DNA from: Schistosoma haematobium
Lineage: Eukaryota > Platyhelminthes > Trematoda > Strigeidida > Schistosomatidae
Assembly (NCBI RefSeq): GCF_000699445.3
Contig: NC_067196.1
Location: 83,814,364-83,878,363 of the forward strand
Direction of reading: 5' to 3'
Length of the DNA: 64,000 bases
The notes below the pieces were generated by a model. It saw nothing but the letters and a program-made list of their open reading frames with translations. It had not been told where the DNA came from and ran no database searches. Position 1 is the first letter of the stretch. Every line of letters begins with the position of its first letter. Made by a program: the position numbers and the translations under genes. Shown here one piece after another: positions 37,690 to 50,014 of this stretch.

Positions 37690-37865
37690 TAGCCCACAAG
37701 ATAAGTGTTCACGCTCATGACCGTAGGTTCTGGATTCGACCCTCTGAGGCGGGGTTGTGACAGTACACTGCTGAACAGTCCCATACTAGGACGAAATAGA
37801 TGCTCAATGCTTCCTGATTTCCAATCATGGTCTAGCTAAAATCAGTTCGTGATCTAAAATTTCAA
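37690..37865 (+). repeat. Family II tRNA-headed hammerhead repeat
   Basis: A B-box-like GGTTCTGGATTCGACCC is followed by CTGCTGAACAGTCCCATACT and AGGACGAAATAGATGCTC. Stem II and the GAAA box are kept; CTGAACA deviates from CTGANGA. Positions 37520-37620 may hold a - orientation head fragment (reversed GATTCAATCCCC). Confidence 0.65.
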
Positions 37866-37869
37866 AAAT

Positions 37870-38279
37870 GATACAATAAGGCACAAAACTTTACACTGAT
37901 TATCACGATTAGTTACGTCATTTATCTCGTTGCTATCATTTGCTCATGATGTATCTTGATTGGTGTGAAATATTTCATATATGCATATATATATTATTGT
38001 ATGTTAAAGTTCAATGAAAACCAAATTGAAACTTTTATTGTATATTTAGAATGCGTTGTACTAATTTACAACACTGGAATTTTTATTACCTTAAAAATAC
38101 ACAAGGATCTAACAATCTTGAAACAATGATAAGGAATTATCATAATGATCACTACTGTATAGTACCATATTAAGATTTGCGAGCGATTCCGAATTATGTA
38201 TTAGAAAATAAGATATTTTTATTGATCATTACAACTTTTATTGTCATCTAAGCTTAAAATAAAGTATTTTATCCAACCG
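37870..38279. other. AT-rich spacer
   Basis: Nothing recognised. Confidence 0.6.
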
Positions 38280-38865
38280 ATTGCTTACGCCTGTTACTAA
38301 ACGTGAAGGAGAATAGGCCGCTCACCAGCACTCTCCATCCAACTCTATCCTGGGCTATTCTTTCCAGTTCTTTCCAGTTCCTATTCATCTTTTTCGCATC
38401 TGCTTCTATTTCCCGGCGTTATGTGTTCTTTAGCCTTCCTCTTTTTCGTTGCCCTTCACGATTCCAAGTTATGTCTTGCCTCGTGATGCAGTTTGGTGAT
38501 TTCCTCAATGTATGTCCTATCCACTTTAAAAGTCTTTTCATAATTTCTTCTTCAAATGAAAACTGGTTTGTTTACTCCCACAGAAGACTGTTGCTGATCG
38601 TATCTGACCAATAGATGTTGAGCATCTTGTGTAGACAACTATTTATAAATATTTGAACCTTCTTGGTGATGGTTGTAATAGTTTTCCACTTTTCAGTTCC
38701 GTACAGTAGGACTGTTTTGACATTCGTATTGAAGATTTTCACTTTAATATTTGTTGACAGTTATTTCGAGTTTTATATATTCTTCAATTGTAGGAATGCG
38801 GCCCTTGATTTGCTAATCCTCGACTTTACATCTGTATCAGATCCTCCATGTTCATTAATGATCTT
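38280..38865 (-). mobile_element. RTE-A fragment, 3' end
   Basis: Reversed family terminus TTGCTTACGCCTGTTACTAA, followed by about 580 bases that match the 3' half of the copy at 47748-48545. The + strand frames here are antisense shadows. Confidence 0.8.
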
Positions 38866-38869
38866 TACC

Positions 38870-40240
38870 AACCAATATGACAAATGTTTTGTTAACAATA
38901 TCTTCATTCAATTCAATTATTTTCATATTTTGTTTGAATTAATATTCCTAATAGCTGAGAGTATAACAGAGACATTCTAATTAAACATATTGTAGGATAT
39001 AAAGTTAATCAACTAAAACGTTACACATTTATTTAACAGTAATCTAGTCTGAAATTTTTGTAATATCGATTAGCGGTAACCCATATATATCAAATATTAT
39101 TTGTCGAACGTGATTTCTTGGAAATTCTAGATGGGGGAAATACACACCAATTTTGTAAATTTCACCTCAATACATTATAAACGTACTATTTATAACTAGT
39201 CTATATTGTAAATTAATGAAATCTTATTTCAAAACCTCAGTAAATGTTTACAGATTATATTATTGACATAAAATTATCTTTGCATGCCTTTTTTCAGAAA
39301 CTAGTAAGCTTTAATCTCTTAATAATGAAGAGATAGATGTTGTCGGAACTTATCGTCAGGAACTGATTTTATCTCATTTGATTCAAGTTTAGAACCATAG
39401 GAAATCACATTTGTTTTAGTCAAATTTTTAATCAGCTTATAAGAATACATATACATTGGTATTCAGGTCAATGTATTTGGTACAACATTTTTACCTATTG
39501 GGAACTATTCATTGACATTTAAAACAAAATTAAATTAATTCAATAATCTAACATACAAGATTTACAGTGATGTTACTGAAAGCTTAAATAGGTTATGAAT
39601 TTGTTTTTTTTTAAAATCATTTACTGACACTTAAGTAGTCCTCGTGTATCTGACTCCAATTCAATCTTTTGTTGATTGTTATCGAAACATCAATGTAGCC
39701 GATTCTCGTATAGAATGATCAATTTAACTCACGTTAGTGAATAACGGAATAAAAACAAGTCAAATACGAGAACGGATTTTGAATATGAATACTTCATGCT
39801 ATCGCTGATCCAGATGGACGATCAGAGAAACGAATTGGAGAAAACGAAGAAATAATTAGGCGAAACGAATCGGAGAAGACAAGTGAATGAACTCAATTTA
39901 ATCAAGCGTTAATCGACATTCATAGTCAAACAAAAATAAGTTACAAACACAATGACTAAAGTAAGTAATTAGCACACATACGATCATAAAAAAACAGTCA
40001 GGGTTAATAAGCGTATGAGTGATAGGGTAAAAATGTGACATGAGAATTATGAATAGACTATTTTGTCCAGAAGCTAGAATAGCCAATGTAAGCCTGACAT
40101 AGCACCAGTCCCACATGAAGAAGATATTATTGTGTAATGAAGTAACCGAAAACGGACTGATGTCCTGTCTCAAGGTGATGGTACTGTTAAATGCCTTTGA
40201 TCCACTTGACTTTATAGATTTTTGAATATATTCTTTGAAT
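38870..40240. other. Intergenic AT-rich stretch
   Basis: No feature recognised. The - strand frame 39898-40173 has no family motifs. Confidence 0.6.
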
Positions 40241-40249
40241 CGAACGTAG

Positions 40250-41375
40250 GATCATTTTCTGTTTTAGCAATCTAACCTCTTTTCCAGATGCTTCGGTAAT
40301 ACATCATTCAACTTAGATCTTACCATAAATGGTAAGGTGTTGTCCAAGTTACATATAGTATTGGAGTTAGGACTTAGGTACTCCTAAAACTTTGCATTCA
40401 TAGAACAGGTCTTCAAGCAGACCTCTATTGTCTTAGTGTTTTATGGGTTACATAATTCGTAACTCTTGTAACGACGAGCCACGTATCCTGATGTATAAAG
40501 TATGTGTTAAACCACCACTAAAATACTTCTTTATTCTTAGTAGTGTTAGCGTAAAGGATAAATTAGGGTTGTAATCCATTCAGAGATAATTTATATTTTG
40601 CATTCTAGGGACTAAATGTACCTCAAATTACAAGTACAGATGTAATAAACTTGGACTGGACTCTTTATGGAAGTGGAGACTCTAATTATTTTCTCGAAAC
40701 TCCTTGACAAACTATTTTTTACATCCAGTGTTGTAATTCAATGTGCAGAAACTCCTAGTTACAGCATCTATAACTCCTTGTCATTAGTGAGACAAACATA
40801 TTCTAAATCATCTATCTACATGAATTAATTTACCACTAAGCTTTCTAGACTCTGGAATAGTTTACCACAATCTATCCGTGAGATAAAATCACTCACGTCC
40901 TTTGTTCGCTGTATGGATGCTTACTTATCCTCCTTAAATGCATTAAATGTTCTAGTACCTGTAAGAGTATCTTATGTTGTATGAACTTAAAATGTTCAGT
41001 TATCACTATTATCATTATTATTATTACTACCTACGTACCAGCTGTTACTTTACTTTTAAACTGTCCCTGGACACCTTAATTAATATGAATAATATGTAAC
41101 ATCAATAGTGTATCATAAAATAAACTGACATATGTATTATGGTAAACCTGACTAACCTATTGTAATAATTATTGCCTTTTTTGTTCTGTGCTCCTTGATT
41201 CCGTTTTATTTTTTCTAGTTGCAGATAGTTATAACCAATTCGTTATAGCACAAGAAATGATCTTAAATTCACCATTCATTAATAGTTCCCAACTAATCCC
41301 TTACATTGCTGTAATACATATGAAAAATGTGCTATCTAAATTTTTTTCAAACTAGACAATTAAAAACAGTCTTAT
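40250..41375 (+). mobile_element. CR1-like retrotransposon, degraded 3' end
   Basis: Aligns in parts with 20110-21070 (reversed) and 51640-52536, for example TCTAGACTCTGGAATAGTTT and CCACAATCTATCCGTGAGAT, which correspond to the FSRLWNxLPQSIR motif. It is more decayed than the other two copies and has no long frame. Confidence 0.75.
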
Positions 41376-41485
41376 ATCACGTATCTGTTTTCTACATTTA
41401 ATATAACTGTCTATATCAAGCTGATCATGCCTGTAAACTGGCATAAATTTTGTAATTATTATTTTCAAAATAATATTATATTATT

Positions 41486-41545
41486 ACTAACTTATACCTA
41501 TTACCCCTTGTAGAGGAGCATAGACCACTCACCAACACTTAAGAT
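41486..41545 (-). mobile_element. RTE-A 3' terminus, short
   Basis: CTAACTTATACCTATTACCC and GAGGAGCATAGACCACTCAC match the reversed family end. Confidence 0.65.
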
Positions 41546-41689
41546 TACTAGCTGTCTTAAAAACGAGTAAAAGAGTTAATTTAGATATAGGGTTGATAAT
41601 CTCATTGAATAGAAAGAACCTTCTATAATATTTAATTGACAAAAAAATGATTTAATATATATTATATGTAATAAATATGATATGACTGA

Positions 41690-41875
41690 TAAGTCCTGGG
41701 TTCGAATCTCACTTGGAGAGAGGGCGAGATCGTGGATGTGCACTACTGGGGAATGTCATACTAGGACGAAACGGCTGTCCAATGCTTCCAGGTTTTCCAT
41801 GATGGTCTAACATCAATTGACTCATGATTTCAACTATTGAAATTACTAAACTCTCCACAAAACCCCTTCTAATAA
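41690..41875 (+). repeat. Family II tRNA-headed hammerhead repeat, best-preserved tail
   Basis: GGGTTCGAATCTC (B box) is followed by CACTACTGGGGAATGTCATA, CTAGGACGAAACGGCTGTCC and TTCCAGGTTTTCCATGATGG. The GAAAC box and the GTC cleavage triplet are intact and the CTGANGA box is mutated. This copy was used as the guide for recognising the family. Confidence 0.7.
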
Positions 41876-42371
41876 ATATATGTTCATTATTTATAACAAT
41901 CGATTCATAGCAACAATTTATTTGATTTCATTATTAGTTTTTTAATGATTTACATTTTAATATTGTTCATTGTAATAACCATGATAGAAAAACAAACAAA
42001 CAAACAAAAAATTATAATCAAATAAATCAATTTTATTTTTCTTATGATTAAAAACATTTAGTTGTTGTTGTTTTTGTTTTTCTCTTTTTTTTCTTCTATA
42101 AAATAAAAATGATTGATAAACAGATGTTATTATTATTATTATTTTTTTAATGAACAAAAGAAGAAGAATAAAAAAAAAGAAAATCATAATGAATTTGATT
42201 GTAATTTGCTTTATTGTTAATTAACTCGCTTTTCTTCTTTCTTTTTTTTCTTCTTCTTCTTACTCTTCTTGTTAAATAACTGATATTATTAACTTTACTT
42301 TATAGAAAATCGAAAGGATTCTTTTTAATTATAATGTACTATTGAAATATAAATTAATACAATAGAATAAA

Positions 42372-42690
42372 TTCAAAAATGGATAATGGTTAGTATTGGA
42401 ATCTAGAATATGCATTTCGTCAGTCGAATATCAGTGCATCTCAGAGTGATTATCAATTTTGGGATGCAGGGAAATTTGACTGAGATGTCTTAAATAGGAC
42501 GAAATGTACGTCTTGGATTTCACTGCTAACCACTATTCATTTTTGCTTATAATGATTGTGAATTATGGCAATATCGAAGTAATAAGCAATATGCACATAT
42601 GTCAATAAGAGACTTATCAATTGCAGTCGTAAACATTAATGAAGAGATACAAGCAAACAACACGAATTTGAATAAATTTTTACTTACTTA
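42372..42690. repeat. Sm-alpha-type hammerhead repeat, fold-back
   Basis: 42375-42445 is - orientation ribozyme and head; 42450-42690 is + orientation ribozyme (ACTGAGATGTC, AGGACGAAATGTACGTC) and tail (CAATATGCACATATGTCAAT). The GAAA box and GTC triplet are present; the first box reads CTGAGAT. Confidence 0.65.
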
Positions 42691-42815
42691 CTTACTTACT
42701 CACTTACTTACTTACTTACTTCCAGTTATTATTTATCCTTTTCATATCTGCTTCTATTTCTGGACGTAATGTATTATTCAACCTTCCTCTTTTCCGCTTC
42801 CCTTTCAGGATTCCT
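42676..42815 (-). mobile_element. RTE-A 3' fragment with long TTAC-unit tail
   Basis: About eleven TTAC/ACTT units (42676-42720) followed by TTATTTATCCTTTTCATATC and CTTCCTCTTTTCCGCTTCCC of the RTE-A 3' region. The terminal CGCCTGTTACT part is missing, so this is an internal deletion. Confidence 0.7.
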
Positions 42816-42819
42816 TAAA

Positions 42820-43485
42820 TAAGTTCAATATAGTAAAATTACATTTATTTAATGATAGTTAATGTTAATGTAAAATTATATAATGAATATTTTGGCATTA
42901 ATTATTGTCCTATTACTAATCGATAGGATAGATACTAAAATAACGTTGTAATATGTTATTAATAGTGCATTTTACTTTGTCCATTCTTTAAGCTTATATG
43001 AATTGATTCCCAGTTTAGAGTAGTTTATGTACAGCTGCTTAAAGGATGAATTTAAGTGAAATAAAGGTAAATTTACAGGAAATGTGTCTTTAACTTACAA
43101 AGCATTTTTTTATCTTAATGGTTTCAAACAATCACTACGTCCAGTATTGTAATGTATGTAACTAATGACAGCCTACTAGCATTTAGTCTGGAATTTAGGC
43201 TATTATTTCAATCTGATGTATAAGTAGTGAAATGAGACAAGGATTTTGTAAGGTATTATGTTGTTAAACAATATGTTGACGCAACATTCAAACTGAGATT
43301 TTTGTTGTTTTTTAAACTTTTCCACCAGTTGCATTTAAAAATTATTTCCTGATGTAAATCGAATTGAATTACAGTTAATCCACTTTTATTATTGTCATTG
43401 CAGGAGCTCCATGAAAATTGTTGGATACTTCTGAGTTTGCAAACCAACCTAAATTAGATAACCATTAGAAATCGAAAGGCATTGA
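42820..43485. other. Intergenic AT-rich stretch
   Basis: Nothing recognised. Confidence 0.6.
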
Positions 43486-43489
43486 ACAG

Positions 43490-43650
43490 ATGTCGCATCC
43501 TACGACAACACTGGGGGTTGAACCTAGGACTTCAAAGTCTTACGGCCAGCCGCTGACCTTTAGATGTTTACAATGTGGAGCAAAACAGTTATTTATGGCC
43601 TCCTGGTTTTTCATGGTTGTCTAACCTATTTCTATGCGTGATCTCCATAA
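43490..43650. repeat. Family II repeat, fold-back
   Basis: 43490-43570 is a - orientation tRNA-like head (reversed CTAGGTTCAACCCCC). 43577-43650 is a + orientation decayed ribozyme tail (GAGCAAAACAG, CATGGTTGTCTAACC). Confidence 0.5.
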
Positions 43651-43654
43651 ACTA

Positions 43655-44555
43655 GCTGGTAGCTGTTTGACTATATATATATATAACAAAAAACTTACAA
43701 ACCGTGAAAATTATCATAACTTTGAACTGAAGGTGAAAACAGAATAACTGATAGGTGACTTGATACAAAGAAACCTTTGAGCATGAATGACACACAAAGA
43801 TTTAGTTCACCTCTTATTTATTCCATAAACCTTTTTAATCAAATACACTCGTTTATGAATATATCTTACTGGAATTTCACATTTTAGTCCATAAATATCA
43901 TACATAATAGAAAGTATGGTAGGGCAATATGGATTTTACACTGAATGAATCTAAGCGAATGCTGCTTGTTATAATCAAGAAATGTAACATTGAATAGATA
44001 AACAATTTCACCTATGATCTCTTACTGAAACAAATAACTTCAGTTACTATTTTAGAGTATATGAGTATTACATAATTTAAGAATATTCCATTTTAAACTA
44101 GAATCTAATTCGGATAGTGCAATAAGAAGACGAAGATTATCAGAACTATGTGATAGATTAGTGCAAAATATTCTCATTTAATTATTCAGAAAATTTTTAT
44201 ATAAACATGAAAGGCCGATTAGACAAAAGCCAATTTAAATTATCGATTGGATAATTTAGTAAAGATTAGGATTTAGTAGCTTAGTGGATAATAGATATAA
44301 GAAATATTGCCGAATTTGGCCTAGTAACAAAGTTAATTTCAGTATGTAATGGTAATAAGAGAATTAGCCTTTGAACAATCCATTATGTTAGTCGATCTAT
44401 AGAATAATTTATCTTTGTTTATAATAAAAAAGACACTTGAAAAGTGTCATTACACGTATATGGAGTTATAAAATAACAGTTCTTTTCATTGAATGAGTTA
44501 AAGAGATAGAGATGAATTTCGCTAATAATAATATGAATCAGTTTTTATTATCACA
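43655..44555. other. Intergenic AT-rich stretch
   Basis: Only a short (TA)n near 43675. Confidence 0.6.
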
Positions 44556-44559
44556 AGGC

Positions 44560-44765
44560 AAGCCCTCACTTAGAATCCTCAAGACTAAAGGAGAAGAGGA
44601 AGACCGAAGAACATATTAAGGCCGAGAAATGGAAACAGACGTGAGAAAAATGAACAAAAATTGGATAGTACTAGAAAGGAAGGCCGAGTGGGATAGAGTG
44701 GGTTGGAGAATGCTAGTCAGCGGCCTACACTACACTGGGAGTAACAGGTGTAAATAAGTAAGTAT
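44560..44765 (+). mobile_element. RTE-A 3'-end fragment
   Basis: GGAGAAGAGGAAGACCGAAG through CACTGGGAGTAACAGGTGTA to TAAG units. It is highly similar to the 33417 copy, so fairly recent. Confidence 0.8.
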
Positions 44766-45289
44766 TTTTTATTTGGTTTACAGTCTCACATAATGGGAGA
44801 ATGCGACGAATAAACTTTCTCCATATCATTTCGCTGAAATAATTTATTTTCCCACTGCATATATGAGTGTTTATAACAACTAAGTATTATTGGGTTTGAT
44901 GACTTAAAATACTGGAACTAGACGTACATATAACACATGATTTGATCTACCGTCTCAAACTGATTGACTGATTCTAGGAATAAACTATTGACTGTCTTGG
45001 TGTATCATAAGTAGGAAATTAACAGAGTCTTAATACAATGAAAGAGACCTGTTCCACTTCTTTTTTAATGACATGGCGGATCACTATTATTTTACTTAGA
45101 GAAGCATCGGTCGCTTAACAGTAAATGAAATTAACAATTCTCGAGAATTTTCTAGGAAGCTTTTAATAGCGAAAATCAGAATCGCTCATCATGACAATCT
45201 CAAACTGGTATATCTGAACGAAGAATAAATAGGTGGTAACTGCTAGAAATTATTTATGGATCATTGCATAATGCTTAAGTAAATAGATT

Positions 45290-46345
45290 TTATATATATA
45301 GGGTCGGTAGTTATGTTGAGCCCATACAGCTTATTCTAGCTTGCGAACAGTTTAATTTATTCATTCTTCTTGAGTCACATTTTAACCATGTTTATTATTC
45401 ACTTGTCAAACGACTATTATTATGTAAGCGTACTTGTGTGCATTTCTTATCTTATTCATCACATGTCTGTAGCTTATTTTTGTTTGACTATAAATATCGA
45501 TTCACGCTTGATTAAATTGTGTTGTCTCACTCACCTTCTCGATTGGGCGTCATTTTGTTTTGCCTCGCTCTCCGATCAAACATTGTACAAATATACGTAT
45601 TCAAAACTTCATTATCGTATTTGACTTATTTAATCCCGTTATTCACCAACGCGATTCAAATCCATGGTTATACATGAGGATTGGCGATAACTATATTTCG
45701 ATAGCGATCATTCGATAACGATCATTCGTCCGATCTAATTCTAGTCAGATAAAGAGCCACAATATATATATTCGTTTTATCACAAGCTTTCATTTTGCCC
45801 ATTAACTACCGTTATACGATTCATTATTTTTAATTTATTTTCAATCTATTAGTTACTGTCTTTTATACTAACAGCCACTTTTAGCTTGATCTTGTACACT
45901 TATTGTTCTTCATTTTTAGCTGTGATGCAGTCTGCTATGCTTATATATACATATATCCTTGATAAAAGTATTAGGATTTGGTTTTTCGGTGCGTAATTTT
46001 TCCAAAATAATTCAAGAACGTTACGTGTATCGGCTGAGAAAACGCGGAAACTTGGTCTCAATTTCTCGTAAGTTTTTCTCTCTTCTTCATACTTTTATTC
46101 CTTCACAGTCACCAGCTTCCTCTTGTATCTTCTCCATTGACTTTTAATCCTGACTTGTTTATTTCTGTTTAGATGATCCTCCTGATTACATTTCATCTCA
46201 AGTGCAAGATTTCATGTTATCACGTTGAGCCTTCCCTTCTAAATTATAATTTTACTTACCTATCTCTATGATGAATATTCAAGCCCTTAATAATGAAACT
46301 ATTATTAGTTTCATTAATTTTTGTATTGGCTCTTTGAATCGTTTC
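45290..46345 (+). repeat. GC-richer block ending in a dispersed repeat, class unknown
   Basis: 46165-46345 is a diverged copy of the arms at 55096-55358 and 55482-55722 (for example GATGAATATTCAAGCCCTTA against GATGAGTATTGAAGGTCTCA). The preceding 0.9 kb is less AT-rich than its surroundings and may belong to the same element. No RT or other domain is seen. A short frame ending MMNIQALNNETIISF resembles the start of an endonuclease-type ORF, but this is only an impression. Confidence 0.4.
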
Positions 46346-46436
46346 ATTCATGTTTACGACTTCAGTTAATCGATTTCTTATTGACAATACAAAAAAATAA
46401 ATTAAAATTCATCCCATTAAACCAGCTAATGGCTAT

Positions 46437-46572
46437 TTGAAGTCAGTAGCTAAGTGGATAACTTGATAGAGTTTGAAGAGAACAGTACTGAGTTCAAGTT
46501 CTGGAGTGAACATTAACTCTGAGATTCAGGTACATCTAACTGATAAATCCAAAATAGGACGAAATGCTTATA
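46437..46572 (+). repeat. Sm-alpha-type hammerhead repeat, 3'-truncated
   Basis: AGTAGCTAAGTGGATAAC (A box), AGTTCAAGTTCTGG (B-box region) and CTGATAAATCC with TAGGACGAAATG. It breaks off before the cleavage site. Confidence 0.65.
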
Positions 46573-46574
46573 AA

Positions 46575-47350
46575 TAACGTTTTATTATTTTCGTTTATTC
46601 TACCTCACTGTTATCATGTCTACATATATATCTGTTTACGATTGTAAAGCTTTGAAAATGAATTCGTCAAAAAAGTAAACCTTTTCAGTAAATCAATCTA
46701 TAAATTGTATTATAAATTACGGAAATCCGGATACAATATTTTTTTGGGGACTTAATTTCATACATCGATTCATCAATGCTTATTTAATACAATTAACTAA
46801 CATTTACATTATAGGTTAAATTTAATTCTTTTTTTTTTATAAAACGTGATTTTATGAATGATTACCTATTATTTTATATCAAGTGGAAAACACCTACTTA
46901 TAATAGGAATAACAGTAGTAATAGTTGTAGTAACAATAGTAGTAATAATAAAACACCCGGATTGTATGATCGGTCATTATGATAGTTTTTGGTATTTTTT
47001 TTCTTTCTTTGTTGTTACTAAATAAATGTTCAAATAATTATTTAATTTATATTCGGTTCACTAACCTTTTTGTTTTATTCAAATGAATAAATTACTTTAC
47101 AGTCGAATTGAAATGTTATAGTAACAAGGTTAGATTTTAATAGATAAAAGAAAGAAAACACACACACACACAGAGAGAGAGAGGGAGAGGGAGATAATAT
47201 AAGTGTAGAACATTCTTTTCAAATTGTACAATTATAAATCAAAAATTACTTGTCCTAATGAATGGTCAAGTTTAAGTCAATTAAAACTATTCCATAGAAC
47301 TTTAAGACTGTTTGTAGAGTAAAATAATTTTTTTAAAAAATTGTTAGTAT
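46575..47350. other. Intergenic AT-rich stretch with (AC)n(AG)n at 47159-47193
   Basis: Apart from the dinucleotide run nothing is recognised. Confidence 0.6.
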
Positions 47351-47351
47351 T

Positions 47352-47598
47352 GAAATATCAGTCAGCTATAACGTATGATCAGGCACATATATGCATCGGT
47401 TCAAGTTGTCATACACCATGAACATTGAATTCATAGAAGTACTTAATTCAATAGTGACTTTATATATAAAAAGAAAGATTGTGTAAATGGATATAGTACA
47501 GAAAGAAATATATAAAGTAACTTTAGTCTCATAGTTTAAGGGAAGAAGGAGAGTTCATACACCTACGCCAAATCGATCACAATGGCGTTTTGAAATGA
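47352..47598 (-). mobile_element. RTE-B 3'-end fragment
   Basis: CAGTCAGCTATAACGTATGA and GCACATATATGCATCGGTTC match 15171 and 29915. It is more diverged and has a small deletion near 47420. Confidence 0.75.
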
Positions 47599-47747
47599 CT
47601 TGTAATCAGTGTTACTTTGAATAAATCCACACGTGAAATAAAATTGTAAGGTTACAATAATCAGTATAAATATAAAAAACATGGAGTGAGAAAAACAATA
47701 ATTCAATAACAAATCAAATCAAATATTTGATCGAAGACAGTATGAAG

Positions 47748-48545
47748 TATATAATGAAGAATACAATGGACAGCTTAGAACCAATTAGACTATTTGGACT
47801 TCGCAGATCACCTAGCCCTCCTATCCAATACACATGAACAAATGCAGATAAAGACAGCCAGTGTAGCAGCAGTCTCTGCATCAGTAGGCCTCAAAATACA
47901 CAAGGGAAAAACCAAGGTTCTCAAATACGACACGGAGAACAGCGATCCAATCATACTTGATGGCGAAACTCTGGAAGATGTAGAATCCTTCATACACCTT
48001 GGAAGCATCAACGATGAACAAGGTGGTTCAGATGCAGATGTAAAGTTGAGGATTGGCAAAGCAAGGGCCGCATTCCTACAATTGAAGAATATATGAAACT
48101 CGAAATAACTGTCAACAAATATCATAGTTAAAATTTTAAATACGAATGTCAAGATACTTCTACTGTACCGAACTGAAAATTGGAGAACTACAACAACCAT
48201 CACCAAGAAGGTTCAAATATTTATAAATAGTTGTCTACACAAGATGCTCAACATCCATTGGTCGGATACAATCAGCAACAATCTTCTGTGCGAGAGAACA
48301 AACCAGTTTCCATTTGAAGAGGAAATTAGGAAAAGAAGTTTGAAGTGGATAGGACGTACATTGAAGAAATCACCATATTGTATGACGAGGCAAGCCGTAA
48401 CTTGGAATCCTGAAAGTCAGCGAAAAAGTGGAAGGCCAAGGACTGGAAAGGATTTCTTTGGACAGGATTGGATGGAGAGTGGTGGTGAGCGGCCTATTCT
48501 CCTTCACAAGGAGTAACTGGCCTAAGTAAGTAAATAAGTAGTATG
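47748..48545 (+). pseudogene. RTE-A reverse transcriptase C-terminal remnant with 3' end
   Basis: Frame 47794-48096 encodes DFADHLALLSNTHEQMQIKT, KIHKGKTKVLKY and DVESFIHLGSINDEQGGSDA. The catalytic YADD box reads FADH, so this copy is dead. A second frame (48244-48516) gives [20 protein letters not shown]. It ends in TAAG units at about 48530-48540. Confidence 0.85.
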
Positions 48546-48549
48546 AGGT

Positions 48550-49185
48550 ATATAATGGTCAGATCAAACGTTTGGGCTACTTATTTATCAAATGCACACA
48601 TATTGCTATAAAAAATTTCTATTTAAATTTATTTGAACCGAATAATAATGAGACCATGCTTTCTGTTCACATACGGTATTATGATAGGTTTGCAATTTAT
48701 GACGATGTTAAATATTTAGAATCTAAAATCGAAACACTGCTCTTAATAGCCTCTTCTGTTATTTATCTATCGTCTGAAAAAATAATGAGAAATGAACAAA
48801 TTGACATCCATGAGTTCGATAGATGGAAAAAATAGTGGAGAGGATATATAGCTCATATGGATGGTTTTCGTGAGGTTTCGTTCTATGATCAGAATGGTTT
48901 GGTCATAGAGCTTTCATTGTTCTTCAGAACAACATCATCGATATCGATAGTCTGAAGAAGACCTAGGTTCGGTTGAAAATATTTGATGCAAACAGGAAGT
49001 TTTGAGAAGAAAATGAATCATCCAAACATACTTGTAAACAGTTATTTATGGAAAAACCGTGAATGACTAATCTTGGGTAGTTATCTGATTGGCCATAAAG
49101 TCACTGTCTGCCAAGTTAATCAGACTATTACAATTATTCATTTATTTTTTCTATTCGTTGTTTGACTTTTCCCATTGACGTTCAG
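48550..49185. other. AT-rich stretch with an unrecognised 87-codon frame and a possible hammerhead-like motif
   Basis: Frame 48572-48835 has no recognised domain. At 48952 CTGAAGA is followed by a hairpin-like ACCTAGGTTCGGTT and GAAAA, resembling the Penelope-type motif, but no convincing cleavage triplet follows. Confidence 0.35.
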
Positions 49186-49187
49186 GA

Positions 49188-49500
49188 CTGCAATCTATCA
49201 GCCTCTTATTGACATATGTGAGTCCTGTAATTATTACTTTGATATTGCCTTAAGTCACAAGCATTATAATTAGAGATGTATGGTTGCTAGCAGTGGGAGA
49301 TACAAACAACCAATACAAAAATGGATTAAACTTCACTCTATTACACAAGCTAATGCCTATATGGACTCATTAGTCGGGCAGATAACAGTATTGTGTTCGT
49401 TCTAGAGTGAACATCATTTCTGGGATGCAGGTGCGTCCAAATGGAACGAAACCCACGTCATGGATTCTACTGTTAGCCATCATCCAATTCTACTTATAAC
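49188..49500. repeat. Sm-alpha-type hammerhead repeat, fold-back
   Basis: 49188-49300 is - orientation (reversed tail and middle, TATTGACATATGTGAGTCCT). 49354-49500 is + orientation (GAGTGAACATCATTTCTGGG, GGAACGAAACCCACGTCATG). The CTGANGA box of the + part is deleted. Confidence 0.6.
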
Positions 49501-49887
49501 AACCATTCACTATTTGAGGTGTCATGATAATTTATCAGGTTGTATTCAACGGGTATAAACCAACCCCTTGCATATCAACAGATCTCCATATTAGCCATAT
49601 TTCTTCTTCCCCTTAGTTTGCTTCTTGCTTTTCTTATGTATACTGAATACCAATGATCTAATTTATAAATACAGAGATACACACATTTGCAGTAAATCCG
49701 AGATTATTTCAATAACACACAATCAAATTTCAACTGTACTATTTGAAATTACGAATCTCACTTTCTACTTACCCACAATCATTCCATCAAATACACCAGG
49801 TGATGTTTAACACAGAATCACTTAGACCAAAATAATTCATATATGACATAGACATAACCAGATTTATTTTGATTGAATTAAATATAT

Positions 49888-50010
49888 TGCTTTTTTTCTC
49901 TCATACTATTTAAACTTGTCTGAATTTGATTTGTTTGCGCCTAAGAGGTTGTTTACTTTAAGTCACGAAACTTTGGAAATTCGATGTTTTAACTATTTCT
50001 TCTTGGTACT
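49888..50010 (+). mobile_element. Penelope-type terminal segment with decayed hammerhead
   Basis: The T-rich leader and CTAAGAGG ... AGTCACGAAACTTTGG parallel 29470 and 32165. The GAAA box is present, the first box is mutated and the cleavage triplet is lost. Confidence 0.5.
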
Positions 50011-50014
50011 GTGA

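Noticed and set aside
42676..42720. CRISPR-like short repeat
   Set aside because: It is the simple TTAC tail of an RTE-A 3' end, without spacers, in a eukaryotic genome.
47808..48206. 132-codon - strand frame
   Set aside because: Antisense of the RTE-A RT remnant, which reads clearly on the + strand.
48572..48835. 87-codon frame
   Set aside because: It has no recognised domain, no splice or start context and sits between mobile elements. It is left as unassigned.
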